From NCBI GenBank assembly GCA_001783355.1, contig MFMA01000013.1, forward strand, positions 1-19,275: 19,275 bases of DNA, written 5' to 3'. A model generated the notes under the pieces. That model saw only the letters and a program-made list of their open reading frames with translations, had not been told where the DNA came from and did no database searches. This DNA comes from Candidatus Kaiserbacteria bacterium RIFCSPLOWO2_01_FULL_54_20 (GTDB lineage Bacteria > Patescibacteriota > Minisyncoccia > Phycocordibacterales > UBA2100). The position numbers and the translations under genes are program-made. Positions 1 to 7,837 of this stretch are shown here, piece after piece; position 1 is the first letter of the stretch, and every line of letters begins with the position of its first letter.

Positions 1-934
1 CTTGATGATACTTTTCTCCGAATTCGCTTTTGACCGTTGCCGCGAGTTGTGCAACAGCTTCTTTTGCAAGATTGGTCGAGTCGGTACGCATGTACGTAAT
101 ATGTCCGGACTCATACAATTTTTGCGCAGCGCGCATAGTGCGCGATGGGGAAAATCCGAGTCTGGTCGATGCCGTTTGTTGAAGTGTCGAGGTCGTGAAC
201 GGCGCACGAGGTGTGCGAGCCTGTTCGGATTCGTCCACACTCACAACGCTCCAGGTTCCGGATTCGGCAGCTTTGAAAACGCGCAGGGCTTCTTTTTCAT
301 CTCGTGGTTCTTCAGCGCAAACGGCGGTGAATTGTTCACCCTTCTTTGTCTTCAGGTCGGCGCTCAAGACCCAGAATTTCTCCGGCACGAACGCGCGTAT
401 CTCGCGCTCCTTTTCCATTAGTATGCGAAGCGCGGGAGATTGCACCCGCCCAGCGGACAATCCATATCTCACTTTCTTCCAGATCAGACCTGATAGGTCA
501 TATCCGAATAATCGGTCCAACACCCGGCGGGCTTCCTGAGCTTTCACAAGCTCATCGTCAATGGCGCGCGGGTTGGCGAGCGCTTCTTGGACGGCGTGCT
601 CGGTGATCTCGTGGAACACGATGCGCTTTGGGTTTTTGAGCCCTATCGTCTCGGCGAGGTGCCACGCGATAGCTTCGCCCTCGCGGTCGGGGTCGGTCGC
701 CAGGATGACCTCGTCGGCCTTCTCCGCTTCCTCCTGCAGGCCATCTATCACCTTCTGCTTTTCGTGCACGAGTTGATAGCGCGGCACGAAGCCGCCTTCG
801 ATATCGACGGCGTCTTTGTTGCTCTTCGGCAGATCGCGGATGTGCCCCACGCTCGCGCGGACAACGAATCCCTTGCCGAGATATTTCTCTATCGTTTTGG
901 CTTTGGCAGGAGACTCTACAATGACTAATTTCAT
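1..934 (-). CDS. topA: DNA topoisomerase I, N-terminal part (runs off the left edge)
   Basis: Type IA topoisomerase, which relaxes negative supercoils by cutting and rejoining one strand. The visible 311 codons start MKLVIVESPAKAKTI, the classic Toprim opening with Glu8. The acidic Toprim motif TDPDREGEA lies at residues 80-88, followed by FHEITEHAV and SAGRVQSPALR (160-170). The active-site motif YMRTDS is near the window edge; its Tyr is residue 281 (codon 92-94), against 319 in E. coli. The reading frame is open to base 1, so the C-terminal part and any zinc-finger region lie outside the window. I chose the ATG at 932-934 because it gives the family-standard N-terminus; an in-frame ATG at 950-952 would add six residues. 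Neither start has a clear Shine-Dalgarno site. It follows the dprA operon on the same strand, separated by a 240-bp gap. Confidence 0.97.
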   Translation of the reverse strand, partial: MKLVIVESPAKAKTIEKYLGKGFVVRASVGHIRDLPKSNKDAVDIEGGFVPRYQLVHEKQKVIDGLQEEAEKADEVILATDPDREGEAIAWHLAETIGLKNPKRIVFHEITEHAVQEALANPRAIDDELVKAQEARRVLDRLFGYDLSGLIWKKVRYGLSAGRVQSPALRILMEKEREIRAFVPEKFWVLSADLKTKKGEQFTAVCAEEPRDEKEALRVFKAAESGTWSVVSVDESEQARTPRAPFTTSTLQQTASTRLGFSPSRTMRAAQKLYESGHITYMRTDSTNLAKEAVAQLAATVKSEFGEKYHQ

Positions 935-964
935 ATATTTATGACGCGACATCTCGGCGACTTG

Positions 965-984
965 CCCTGAGCTTGTCGAACGGG
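965..984. repeat. CTGAG-CTTGT-CGAA short repeat, first member
   Basis: A 20-bp intergenic segment with the arrangement CCCTGAG, CTTGT, CGAACGGG. From general knowledge, near-identical sequences of the form TTCGACAAGCTCAGGG recur in very many environmental bacterial genomes as dispersed intergenic repeats. It lies just upstream of topA. Two related elements with the same CTGAG...CGAA borders occur at 9770-9788 and 9840-9859. Confidence 0.6.
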
Positions 985-1037
985 TTCAACGATTACAAGT
1001 TTCATTTGAGGCGTAGTGATACCGCATAAGCGTACCA

Positions 1038-1174
1038 TGCCCATACACTCACTTTGGCATCGCGAATGTTTTGCCGCGGCTTGATTCTGTATGGTCAGGT
1101 TTGCTGTGCGAGGCTACATCATTACCACAAGTCGCCTACTCTCGCAAAACTATGCCAAAGTGAGTGTCGGGGCA
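1038..1174. repeat. Long imperfect inverted repeat / rod-like hairpin
   Basis: A perfect 16-bp inverted repeat (1045-1060 against 1152-1167) forms the heart of a longer rod. Outside it TGCCC (1038-1042) pairs with GGGCA (1170-1174). Inside it GTTTTGC (1068-1074) pairs with GCAAAAC (1144-1150), then GCGGCTTG (1076-1083) with CAAGTCGC (1128-1135), then TGGT (1092-1095) with ACCA (1124-1127). The internal bulges are asymmetric. This could be a structured small RNA, a miniature inverted-repeat element, or an mRNA 3' structure between the phosphatase-family gene and topA. There is no poly-T tail on either side, so a simple terminator is unlikely. No coding region supports it. Confidence 0.6.
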
Positions 1175-1177
1175 CAG

Positions 1178-1969
1178 TCAAACGACGTTTGCGACCGCTT
1201 CCCCTAATTCCACGGAAACAGGATAGTGATCGGAGCCGATCCATCGACGTTCTACTTTCGCGCTAATGACAGAAAATTCCGGCGAAACAAGAATATGATC
1301 CAGCTGAGCGCCAAAGACGTGCGTGTGCCTGCCTCGCAGCGGATTAACAAAGCCGCTCGCGGCAAAACGGGATTCTATCTCACGCCGCTCGCGGCGCCAC
1401 CGTAGGGCGTCGCTCACGCGCCCGCCCAAGAGCCAATTGAACGGAGCAACGAGGGGAGTATCCAGGATATTGAAGTCACCGCAGACAATGGTGGGCATAC
1501 CAGGGCCGATCTCTTTCATCGCCATGTCGAACTCCTGCCGGCGCGCCGCCGGGTGTGCAAGGATCAGATGGAGGCAAAACACCCGAACCGGTTTTGTGTA
1601 TCCTTCTATGGCAATATCGGCAAAAAAACCGTGCCTATTCGCGACGCGCGACCAATGTGCTCGCCGCATGGCGCGAACAAACAATATTGTGCGCAGAGGC
1701 ATCTTGAGCGCGGTGAACGCAAAGGCACTTTTGGCTACTATTCTGTGGCGGCTCAAGATGACCAAAAAATTGCGCTCGGTTCCGTGAGGGAAGAGTCGAT
1801 CGACATCGGGCGCGGAGGCAATATGAACGTCGAGTTTCGAAAGCCGTTCGAGAAATGATTCCGGCACTTCTTGAAGGCACAATATATCGAAGTCGAGATT
1901 TGCTATAAATTCGAACGCCCGGTCGAAGTCGGTGTTCCGAAAAAATATGTTCCAAGAGTAGACTTTCAT
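1178..1969 (-). CDS. Endonuclease/exonuclease/phosphatase (EEP) family protein
   Basis: A 263-aa Mg-dependent hydrolase of the DNase I / exonuclease III fold. All the expected motifs are visible: the metal-binding Asn in MKVYSWN (Asn7), Glu34 in LQEV, an H-x-L segment near residues 134-136, GDFN at 164-167, LDHILVS at 223-229 with its Asp-His pair, and the terminal GSDHYPV (245-251). The length fits a single EEP domain with no extra domain and no signal peptide. The substrate cannot be told; members of this fold cleave DNA, sugar phosphates or phospholipids. Its ATG overlaps the stop of the upstream GIY-YIG gene by 4 nt (ATGA), indicating translational coupling in the dprA operon. The pairing with a nuclease and DprA favours a DNA-related role, but this is inference. 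Confidence 0.9.
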   Translation of the reverse strand: MKVYSWNIFFRNTDFDRAFEFIANLDFDILCLQEVPESFLERLSKLDVHIASAPDVDRLFPHGTERNFLVILSRHRIVAKSAFAFTALKMPLRTILFVRAMRRAHWSRVANRHGFFADIAIEGYTKPVRVFCLHLILAHPAARRQEFDMAMKEIGPGMPTIVCGDFNILDTPLVAPFNWLLGGRVSDALRWRRERREIESRFAASGFVNPLRGRHTHVFGAQLDHILVSPEFSVISAKVERRWIGSDHYPVSVELGEAVANVV

Positions 1970-2256
1970 CCTGTTGTAGAGTTTCGGTTTAAATCCTTCG
2001 ACTTTTCATGCACGTATTCGCGAATTCTTGCCTTGAACATTCTCCACCCATGAGTACTCTTTAGCCACTTTTCTCGTCTCGCGGCATCTTTCTTGTTTAA
2101 GCATGCTTCATAATAAATTAGTTTCCACGGTTTGTGACGTTTGGTCGAAAGATTTAATCCTTGGTTATGTTCTTGCAATCGTTTCTTTAGGTCAGTGGTC
2201 CAACCTATGTAAAGCGAGTCATTTTTCAAGCTTTCGAGTACGTAGATGTAGAACAT
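1966..2256 (-). CDS. Small GIY-YIG endonuclease-family protein (UPF0213-like)
   Basis: A 96-aa protein made almost entirely of a GIY-YIG domain. YIYVLES (3-9) stands for the GIY half and LYIGWTTDLKKRLQEHN (15-31) for the YIG half, including the conserved Arg and the following His. The acidic metal ligand is likely the Glu in ARREKWLKS near residue 62. The basic C-terminal tail runs past the domain. Such free-standing small nucleases are frequent in Patescibacteria and their cellular role is not established. It lies 27 bp downstream of dprA and overlaps the EEP gene by 4 nt, so the three are probably one operon. The start is supported by the domain beginning at residue 3 and an AGG two bases upstream, too close for a good ribosome-binding site. 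Confidence 0.9.
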   Translation of the reverse strand: MFYIYVLESLKNDSLYIGWTTDLKKRLQEHNQGLNLSTKRHKPWKLIYYEACLNKKDAARREKWLKSTHGWRMFKARIREYVHEKSKDLNRNSTTG

Positions 2257-2283
2257 AACCTAACCGAAACTTCACAACGGGAT

Positions 2284-3147
2284 TCATCGTATACGCACCA
2301 GGCCCAACTCTTCAGTTATAAGTCCTTTTATCTCCATTGTCGAAAGGAGGACATTTGCTTCGGTTATCGGAAGTTCGAGCGCTTGCACAAGCTCCTCGCG
2401 AGGAATAGGCGCACGAATTATCTCAATGACGCGAAGCTCGTCCGTCGACAGGTCGGCGCGCAGGGAAGTAAGGTTCTCGCCCTCGCGTTTCGCTATCCCG
2501 AGCGCGACCAAGATATCTTCTGCAGATGTAATGGCCGTCGCGCCGAGCCGAAGAAATTGATGCGTTCCTTTCGATTCATCGCTGAAGATGGAACCCGGCA
2601 CCACGAGAAGCTCGCGATTGTACTCCACGGTGAGCCGGGCGGTAATAAGAGTGCCCGAGAGCTCTCGTGCTTCAATTATCAGGGTCGCGTTGCAGAGACC
2701 GGCCATGATGCGATTCCGTTTCGGGAACGTCCAATCCGCCGCCTTCGTTTCCGGCTCGAATTCAGAAAGGAGAGCACCACCCGCTTTCAGTATCTCTTTG
2801 GCAAGATTCACATTGGCGCGCGGATACAGAACGTCCCAACCTAATCCGGAACCGGGCACGGCAACGGCGGGAAGCCCTGCTTCAAGCGCGGCCTTGTGCG
2901 CCTCTGCGTCAACTCCATACGCGAGTCCGCTAACGATAACGATAGGATATCCGCGCAAGCCTTCTATCAGATGTCTGCACACTTGTCGTCCGTAGTTCGT
3001 TATAGCGCGACTGCCGACGACGCAGAGCCATGCTCGGTCGGTACTCGGCAATTCGCCGCGCACGTAGAGTTTCTTCGGCGCATCGGGGATCTGTCGAAGA
3101 AGCGGCGGAAATTGCTTGGGGGAAAGCAATTTGAGCTCGTCTTTCAT
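2284..3147 (-). CDS. dprA: DNA-processing protein DprA
   Basis: DprA/Smf loads RecA onto incoming single-stranded DNA during natural transformation. The 287-aa protein shows the Rossmann-like DprA core: VVGSRAITNYG (43-53), VSGLAYGVDAEAHKAAL (72-88), FPKRNRIMAGL (141-151) and ELSGTLITA (162-170). A winged-helix (DML1-like) domain from about residue 230 to the end finishes the protein. The N-terminal SAM domain found in some DprA proteins is reduced to about 35 residues. It heads a minus-strand operon with a GIY-YIG protein and an EEP nuclease-fold protein. Its ATG is only 17 bp from the divergent serS ATG. A GATAAT hexamer (minus strand 3159-3154) ends 6 bp before the ATG, so the message is probably leaderless. 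Patescibacteria are thought to rely on DNA uptake, which fits. Confidence 0.96.
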   Translation of the reverse strand: MKDELKLLSPKQFPPLLRQIPDAPKKLYVRGELPSTDRAWLCVVGSRAITNYGRQVCRHLIEGLRGYPIVIVSGLAYGVDAEAHKAALEAGLPAVAVPGSGLGWDVLYPRANVNLAKEILKAGGALLSEFEPETKAADWTFPKRNRIMAGLCNATLIIEARELSGTLITARLTVEYNRELLVVPGSIFSDESKGTHQFLRLGATAITSAEDILVALGIAKREGENLTSLRADLSTDELRVIEIIRAPIPREELVQALELPITEANVLLSTMEIKGLITEELGLVRIR

Positions 3148-3164
3148 AGTGTTATTATCCTATC
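3148..3164. promoter_or_regulatory. Divergent dprA/serS promoter with overlapping -10 boxes
   Basis: The entire gap between the two divergent start codons is 17 bp. On the plus strand TATTAT (3153-3158) ends 6 bp before the serS ATG, with TTGAGC (3131-3136) 16 bp further upstream as a possible -35. On the minus strand GATAAT (3159-3154) ends 6 bp before the dprA ATG. The two hexamers overlap almost fully. With a usual 6-8 bp distance from -10 to the first transcribed base, both messages would start at or next to their ATG. Confidence 0.65.
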
Positions 3165-4430
3165 ATGCTCGATATTAAGTTTATCCGAGAAAACAAGGAC
3201 ATTGTCGCCGCCAGCGCGAAAAAGAAGCGCATTGATATCGATCTCGACAAACTGCTTTCGCTCGACGACAAGCGCCGGGAACTACAGGCGAAGATAGATG
3301 AGCGACGCGCCGAACAGAACGTTGCTTCGAACGCTATCGCGTCCGCGAAAGCGGATGGAGAGCGGCAGGCCATCATTTCAAAAATGCAGGACGTCAAAGA
3401 AACGCTCCGCCTGGAGGAGGAGTCGATGCAGGAAATACTTAAGGAGTGGCGAGTGCTGATGGTCCAGGTCCCGAATGTTCCCGATGTCTCGGTGCCGGAC
3501 GGCGGATCGGATGCGGATAACAAGGAGGTTCGCGCTTGGGGAGAGATACCGAAGTTCGACTTTGAGCCGAAAAGTCACACCGAGCTCCTGCTTCTGCATG
3601 ACATGGCGGATTACGAGAGGGGCGCGAAAGTCGCTGGCTTCCGCGGCTATTTTCTTAAGAACGACGGTGCGCGGCTGGTGTGGGCGCTGCATCACCTTGT
3701 CGAAGAGCGCTTCGTACAACTCGGGTTCACACCGATGGTCGTCCCCTCGATGGTGCGGCGCGAAGCTTTCGTCGGCACCGGATATCTTCCGCAGAGCGAG
3801 GAAGATCTTTACAGAACACAGGACGGCGATTATCTCGCGGGCACGGCCGAGGTCGCGACAATGGGATACTACATGGACGAGATACTGGAAAAAAAAGACC
3901 TGCCGCTGAAGTTCGTTTCCTTCTCTCCGTGTTTCCGAAGAGAGGCGGGGAGCCACGGCAAAGACACGAAGGGAATTTTCCGCATCCACGAATTCCTGAA
4001 GTACGAGCAGGTCGTCCTCTGCGAGGCGAACCACGAAGAATCGGTAAAATGGCACGAGGAACTCACCAAGAACGCGGAAGAACTCTTACAAGTTCTCGGG
4101 CTTCCGTACCACGTTGTCATCAACTGCGGCGGCGACTTGGGGCTGGGACAGGTGAAAAAATACGACATCGAGGCCTGGATGCCGAGCGAGAGAACGTATC
4201 GAGAGACGCACTCATCTTCATATTTTCATGACTTTCAAACGCGACGACTGAACATTCGCTACCGCGATGACGGCGGCGTGGTGCGCTACGTCCACTCGCT
4301 CAACAATACAGCGCTCGCGACACCGCGTATACTCTGCCAGATCGTCGAGAACAACCAGCAAGCAGATGGTTCGATAACTATTCCCCAGGCGCTCCGGGGC
4401 TACATGGGCAAAGATGCGATAGTCCGGTGA
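3165..4430 (+). CDS. serS: Serine--tRNA ligase
   Basis: Charges tRNA-Ser with serine. The 421-aa length is usual for bacterial SerRS. Residues 1-100 form the N-terminal helical arm that grips the tRNA long variable arm, rich in charged heptads (KRRELQAKIDERRAEQN). The class II core follows: TAE at 227-229 for serine binding, motif 2 with FRRE at 257-260 and the GIFRIHEFLKYEQ segment, and motif 3 ending PRILCQIVENNQ (387-398) with its ATP-binding Arg388. The C-terminus QALRGYMGKD is typical. The start MLDIKFIREN is the normal SerRS N-terminus, and the preceding dprA gene leaves no room for an upstream start. No Shine-Dalgarno is present; the -10-like TATTAT 6 bp upstream points to a leaderless message. 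Confidence 0.98.
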   Translation: MLDIKFIRENKDIVAASAKKKRIDIDLDKLLSLDDKRRELQAKIDERRAEQNVASNAIASAKADGERQAIISKMQDVKETLRLEEESMQEILKEWRVLMVQVPNVPDVSVPDGGSDADNKEVRAWGEIPKFDFEPKSHTELLLLHDMADYERGAKVAGFRGYFLKNDGARLVWALHHLVEERFVQLGFTPMVVPSMVRREAFVGTGYLPQSEEDLYRTQDGDYLAGTAEVATMGYYMDEILEKKDLPLKFVSFSPCFRREAGSHGKDTKGIFRIHEFLKYEQVVLCEANHEESVKWHEELTKNAEELLQVLGLPYHVVINCGGDLGLGQVKKYDIEAWMPSERTYRETHSSSYFHDFQTRRLNIRYRDDGGVVRYVHSLNNTALATPRILCQIVENNQQADGSITIPQALRGYMGKDAIVR

Positions 4431-4528
4431 CTTATTTTGCCATTTTGTGCCGAGTTCATTCGCGATATCCTGTATGCATGCGCGCGGGGTGAGTATGCGT
4501 AAAGACTTCACACGCGCATAAAGAGGCT

Positions 4529-5461
4529 ATGGCAAAATTTAGTACCGGATCATCTCGAGCAATAGTTGACCTTCGGAAGCGAAAGCCAGGTGCGCACACA
4601 CGCCCGTTTTCGTTCAGGGAACCTCCGCGACGCTCATCGTCGTCTCCGGAGAGGCTTCGCACCCGCCGCAGGCGCTTTCGCGTTATCGGCGCGCTTGCCG
4701 CCGTCGTGGTTCTACTTGCCGCCGCGTACGGCGTGAGCTGGGCTTCGTACCGGCCAGCCTATTCCATACAGGACATACGCGTATCAGGAACGAGCGAAGT
4801 ACCGAAGGAGCTCGTCCGCTCATACGTGGAGACCAAGCTCCATGACGGCCGGTACTCTTTTTTGTCGCGTTCCAACATCTTCTTCTATCCACGCGACTCC
4901 ATAGAGCGTGCTGTCGTCGAATATTTTCCACGTATAAAAAGCGCCAAGGTCTCGCGCGAGTCGCTCCTTGCGACCGCGATCACCGTTCTAGTGGAGGAGC
5001 GCGAAACGTTTGCCAAGTGGTGTTCTGACGATGCATGTTATTTTCTCGGGAACGGAGGCTTCGTCTTTGCTTCCGCAAGTTCGAGCGCGCCGACCGCCTC
5101 GGGCTACGTTTTCCGCGGCGGTATATCTTCAACCACCTCGGCAATAGGACAGCAGTATCTACCGGGAAACTTTGCCGGAGTGCTTGCGCTATTGGAGCGT
5201 TTGGGGCAAGCAGGATATCCCGCACGCGAGATAATCGCCAAAGACAGCAGTGATTTCACTGTGCGTCTCCAGCAAGGCTTTGAGGTCCGCGCCTCATACG
5301 GGGCCGACGTGGGGGCGCTCGTGAAGAACCTGGAATTGATACTTGCTTCCGAACCTCTGCGAGGCAAGGAGGATGAACTCGAATACGTCGACCTCCGCTT
5401 CGGCAACCGGGTGTATTTCAAATTGAAGGGGGAAGCCGAGGCTACGGACACGTCGCAGTGA
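4529..5461 (+). CDS. ftsQ: FtsQ/DivIB-like cell-division protein with POTRA domain
   Basis: A 310-aa single-pass membrane protein. A basic, Ser/Arg-rich cytoplasmic tail (1-50) leads into one membrane helix at about 51-72 (VIGALAAVVVLLAAAYGVSW). A POTRA domain begins right after it with YSIQDIRVSGTSEVPKE (78-94), the characteristic 'v..I.V.G....' start. A beta-rich C-terminal part ends in DLRFGNRVYFKLKGE, matching the FtsQ C-terminal 'DLRy.n.v.v' strand. FtsQ links early and late division proteins in the septal ring. The usual mur/ftsZ neighbours are absent here, so the FtsQ name rests on architecture only. A CATAAA hexamer ends 6 bp before the ATG; an AGAGG overlapping it is too close to be a good Shine-Dalgarno. 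The next gene is convergent 31 bp away. Confidence 0.82.
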   Translation: MAKFSTGSSRAIVDLRKRKPGAHTRPFSFREPPRRSSSSPERLRTRRRRFRVIGALAAVVVLLAAAYGVSWASYRPAYSIQDIRVSGTSEVPKELVRSYVETKLHDGRYSFLSRSNIFFYPRDSIERAVVEYFPRIKSAKVSRESLLATAITVLVEERETFAKWCSDDACYFLGNGGFVFASASSSAPTASGYVFRGGISSTTSAIGQQYLPGNFAGVLALLERLGQAGYPAREIIAKDSSDFTVRLQQGFEVRASYGADVGALVKNLELILASEPLRGKEDELEYVDLRFGNRVYFKLKGEAEATDTSQ

Positions 5462-5492
5462 GTGAACGAGTAAGAGTGTCACGCGATCGATA

Positions 5493-6707
5493 CTATTCTT
5501 TTTGATTTCCGGCTAGATCGGTTCGGCTCTGCCGTTCGCGCTCTTGTGTCCGCAGGCGCGCGTATGCGTCCCAGGCCTTTTGGAGTTCTTCAGGCTCTTC
5601 GTGTGCGAGCTTTAGGGTGAGTTCTCCCGCGTCCATGTGGCCGAGCTTATTGAATGCCTCGATGACCATCCCAAACCCGCGAACCTCATGCGGTTGAAGG
5701 GCCTCCTCGTACCCAGCTCCTGCGAGTATATCGTAATAATCTTCTTGAAGATTGTTCATTTCAAGCCAGTTTCCCCCTCGATCTTCAAAGCCAGCCCCCG
5801 TCATCGAAGCGCTATAGTCTAGAGGGCTCTTGGCTTGTGCTAAAAGCGAAAGCCTCATGGCTCCTTCGGTCGAAAGAGCCTTAGCTTTATCGAATTTTAA
5901 GGTATACGCGATCTCAAGCGCTAAAAAAAGAAGCAGACGTTGTGGGGAAGTCTTGTACTTATCAAGAAAGGTTTTCCGGATCTCTTTTTGTTTAACCTGC
6001 TTTTCCGGATCTTTTTGGCTCTTTTGTCCGCTACCCGTGCGGATTATTCTGAATATTTTCTCTTTTTCTCCGGAGATCTCAAGGTCAAAGCCGACCCGCC
6101 ATATTTCACCCCCTGTATCGTGGAGAGGTTGAGGCATGTCTTTGTGCTCTTCGTATTTATTATCGTGACCGATGGCGATGTCCATTGAAAACGTTCCCGA
6201 ACCGCTACCCCCCTTGAGAGAAAGGTAGTAACCCTCAAGCGGAAGCCATGATTTCCAAATGCCTTCGCGTGGTGACACCGTGTCGTGAGATGTCTCAAAT
6301 GTTTTCTGACCGAAGATGTGCGTCCAATACAGATAGTTGGCAGCCATATTTTCCAGCACATTTTGGAGGGGGGTATCTTGGTTAGCGAGATATGTCATCG
6401 CATTCCGGCCATAAAAATCACCTGGCACCCGATCGCGCACCCAAAGCGCGAAAAGAAGAAGTTGCTCCGCGTCTTCTGGTTTCTTGACGCGATCGAATCT
6501 TTTAACAAGATGGCTGAGGCCGCGTGCCGTAAGGGGATCGATATTGTTTTGAGCGCAGAAGTCGCCGATGACCGCATCTCGTATTGTGCCGATTGGTTTC
6601 GACTTTGCCGCCTCCGTGCGCTCGTGTACGAACTCCCTGACATAGACACGGGGATCGTTCGGAAGTCTTTCCTTCCCCGGTAAATCCCCCGATAAGTCTT
6701 CTGCCAT
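5493..6707 (-). CDS. Hypothetical protein, 404 aa, unrecognised
   Basis: I do not recognise this protein. It is soluble by appearance: no signal peptide and no membrane helix. An acidic/basic N-terminus (1-50) leads to a helical stretch (60-120) containing YGRNAMTYLANQDTPLQN. A beta-like middle region has GGSGSGTFSMDIAIGHDN (around 165-182) and GGEIWRVGFDLEISGEKEK. A Lys-rich linker near 230-245 precedes a helical C-terminal half with QRLLLFLALEIAYTLKF. It ends in a charged tail. The mixture suggests an alpha/beta globular core with helical arms. It is convergent with ftsQ (31 bp) and divergent from dus. TATCAT ends 6 bp before the ATG, with an overlapping TATAGT just upstream. The ATG at 6705-6707 is the first in frame after those boxes. 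It may be lineage-specific. Confidence 0.8.
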   Translation of the reverse strand: MAEDLSGDLPGKERLPNDPRVYVREFVHERTEAAKSKPIGTIRDAVIGDFCAQNNIDPLTARGLSHLVKRFDRVKKPEDAEQLLLFALWVRDRVPGDFYGRNAMTYLANQDTPLQNVLENMAANYLYWTHIFGQKTFETSHDTVSPREGIWKSWLPLEGYYLSLKGGSGSGTFSMDIAIGHDNKYEEHKDMPQPLHDTGGEIWRVGFDLEISGEKEKIFRIIRTGSGQKSQKDPEKQVKQKEIRKTFLDKYKTSPQRLLLFLALEIAYTLKFDKAKALSTEGAMRLSLLAQAKSPLDYSASMTGAGFEDRGGNWLEMNNLQEDYYDILAGAGYEEALQPHEVRGFGMVIEAFNKLGHMDAGELTLKLAHEEPEELQKAWDAYARLRTQERERQSRTDLAGNQKE

Positions 6708-6781
6708 TCCGCAATGATACTATACAGGTTCTTCTAGCCCCTATTCCACAGCAAGTTTCGGTATTGTGCTATCGTGCGGGC
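6708..6781. promoter_or_regulatory. Divergent promoter region for the 404-aa gene and dus
   Basis: A 74-bp gap between divergent starts. On the plus strand TGC-TATCGT (6767-6775), an extended -10 pattern, ends 6 bp before the dus ATG at 6782. On the minus strand TATCAT (6719-6714) ends 6 bp before the ATG at 6707, with TATAGT (6724-6719) overlapping it. No convincing -35 was seen. Both messages would be leaderless or nearly so. Confidence 0.5.
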
Positions 6782-7750
6782 ATGCAAGATTTCTGGCACA
6801 CATTACCGAAGCCGTTTTTTGCGCTCGCGCCGCTCGACGACGTGACCGACGCCGCCTTTCGGCGGCTTATCGCGAAATATGGCAAGCCGGACGTGATGTT
6901 CACGGAATTCACCTCAGCCGACGGGCTGGTGCTTGCTCCCGAGGAGGGAAAGAAAAAACTGCTTAAGAAGCTCATCTTCTCAGAGGAGGAGCGCCCTATC
7001 GTTGCGCAGCTCTTCACTTCGGTACCCGAGCACATGGAAGAAGCCTCGCACTTGTGCGCGAAGCTCGGCTTCAACGGGATAGACATCAATATGGGATGCC
7101 CCGACAAGGCTATCGAAAAAGGCGGCTGCGGTGCGGCACTCATCAAAAAGCCAAGCCTCGCTCGCGAGCTTATCCGCGCAGCCAAAAAATGCGGACTGCC
7201 GGTTTCGGTAAAAACTCGTATCGGATACAACAAAGACGAGCTCGAAACGTGGCTTCCAGAATTGCTGGCCGAGGAGCCTGCCGCTGTCACTATTCATGCG
7301 CGGACGCGCAAGGAGATGTCCGACGTGCCCGCGCGGTGGGGCAGCGTCGCACGCGCCGTTGAAATTCGGGACACTATAAAATCCTCGACACTCATCATTG
7401 GCAACGGCGATGTGGAGGACATCGCAGACGCTCGAAAGAAAGCTGAAGAAACAAAATGCGACGGCGTCATGCTCGGTCGCGCCATCTTCGGCAACCCGTG
7501 GTTATTTATGGATGTCGCACATCCATATATTCCAACATCTAAAGAAAGATGCCGCGCACTGATAGAGCACCTCACGCTATTCGATGAACTCCTTTCAGGT
7601 ACTACGAGTTACGCGACGATGAAAAAGCACTTCAAGTCGTATATTTCGGGATGGAATGGAGCAAAAGAATTGCGGGCTCGGCTCATGGAAACGGAAAGTA
7701 TTGCTCAGGCGGGGAAGATTCTTGTTGAGGTTGTTGATAGCACCAAATAA
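6782..7750 (+). CDS. dus: tRNA-dihydrouridine synthase
   Basis: FMN-dependent enzyme reducing uridine to dihydrouridine in the tRNA D-loop. The 322-aa protein has a TIM-barrel start FFALAPLDDVTDAAFRRL (12-29) and the catalytic motif DINMGCPDKAIEKGGCGAAL (101-120), whose Cys106 is the expected proton donor. PVSVKTRIGY (140-149) and TIHARTRKEM (170-179) follow, and the phosphate-binding end is IIGNGDV...GVMLGRAIFGNPW. I chose the ATG at 6782, which begins MQDFWHTLPKPFFALAP; longer forms from TTG at 6764 or another frame add no family sequence and would run into the promoter. Which Dus subfamily and which D-loop uridine it modifies cannot be told from the sequence. It is divergent from the 404-aa gene. 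Confidence 0.96.
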   Translation: MQDFWHTLPKPFFALAPLDDVTDAAFRRLIAKYGKPDVMFTEFTSADGLVLAPEEGKKKLLKKLIFSEEERPIVAQLFTSVPEHMEEASHLCAKLGFNGIDINMGCPDKAIEKGGCGAALIKKPSLARELIRAAKKCGLPVSVKTRIGYNKDELETWLPELLAEEPAAVTIHARTRKEMSDVPARWGSVARAVEIRDTIKSSTLIIGNGDVEDIADARKKAEETKCDGVMLGRAIFGNPWLFMDVAHPYIPTSKERCRALIEHLTLFDELLSGTTSYATMKKHFKSYISGWNGAKELRARLMETESIAQAGKILVEVVDSTK

Positions 7751-7837
7751 GCCTATTGTTACGCCCAGCTGCTCTTTCACACGTGAAGAAAGGGCGCGAA
7801 GGTTTGAAGCTTAACTCGAACTAGAGGGGACACACCC

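Noticed and set aside
3378..4055. Long minus-strand open frame of about 225 codons inside serS.
   Set aside because: It is the antisense shadow of a clear serS gene; the translation has no recognisable motif and the high-GC third positions explain the lack of stops.
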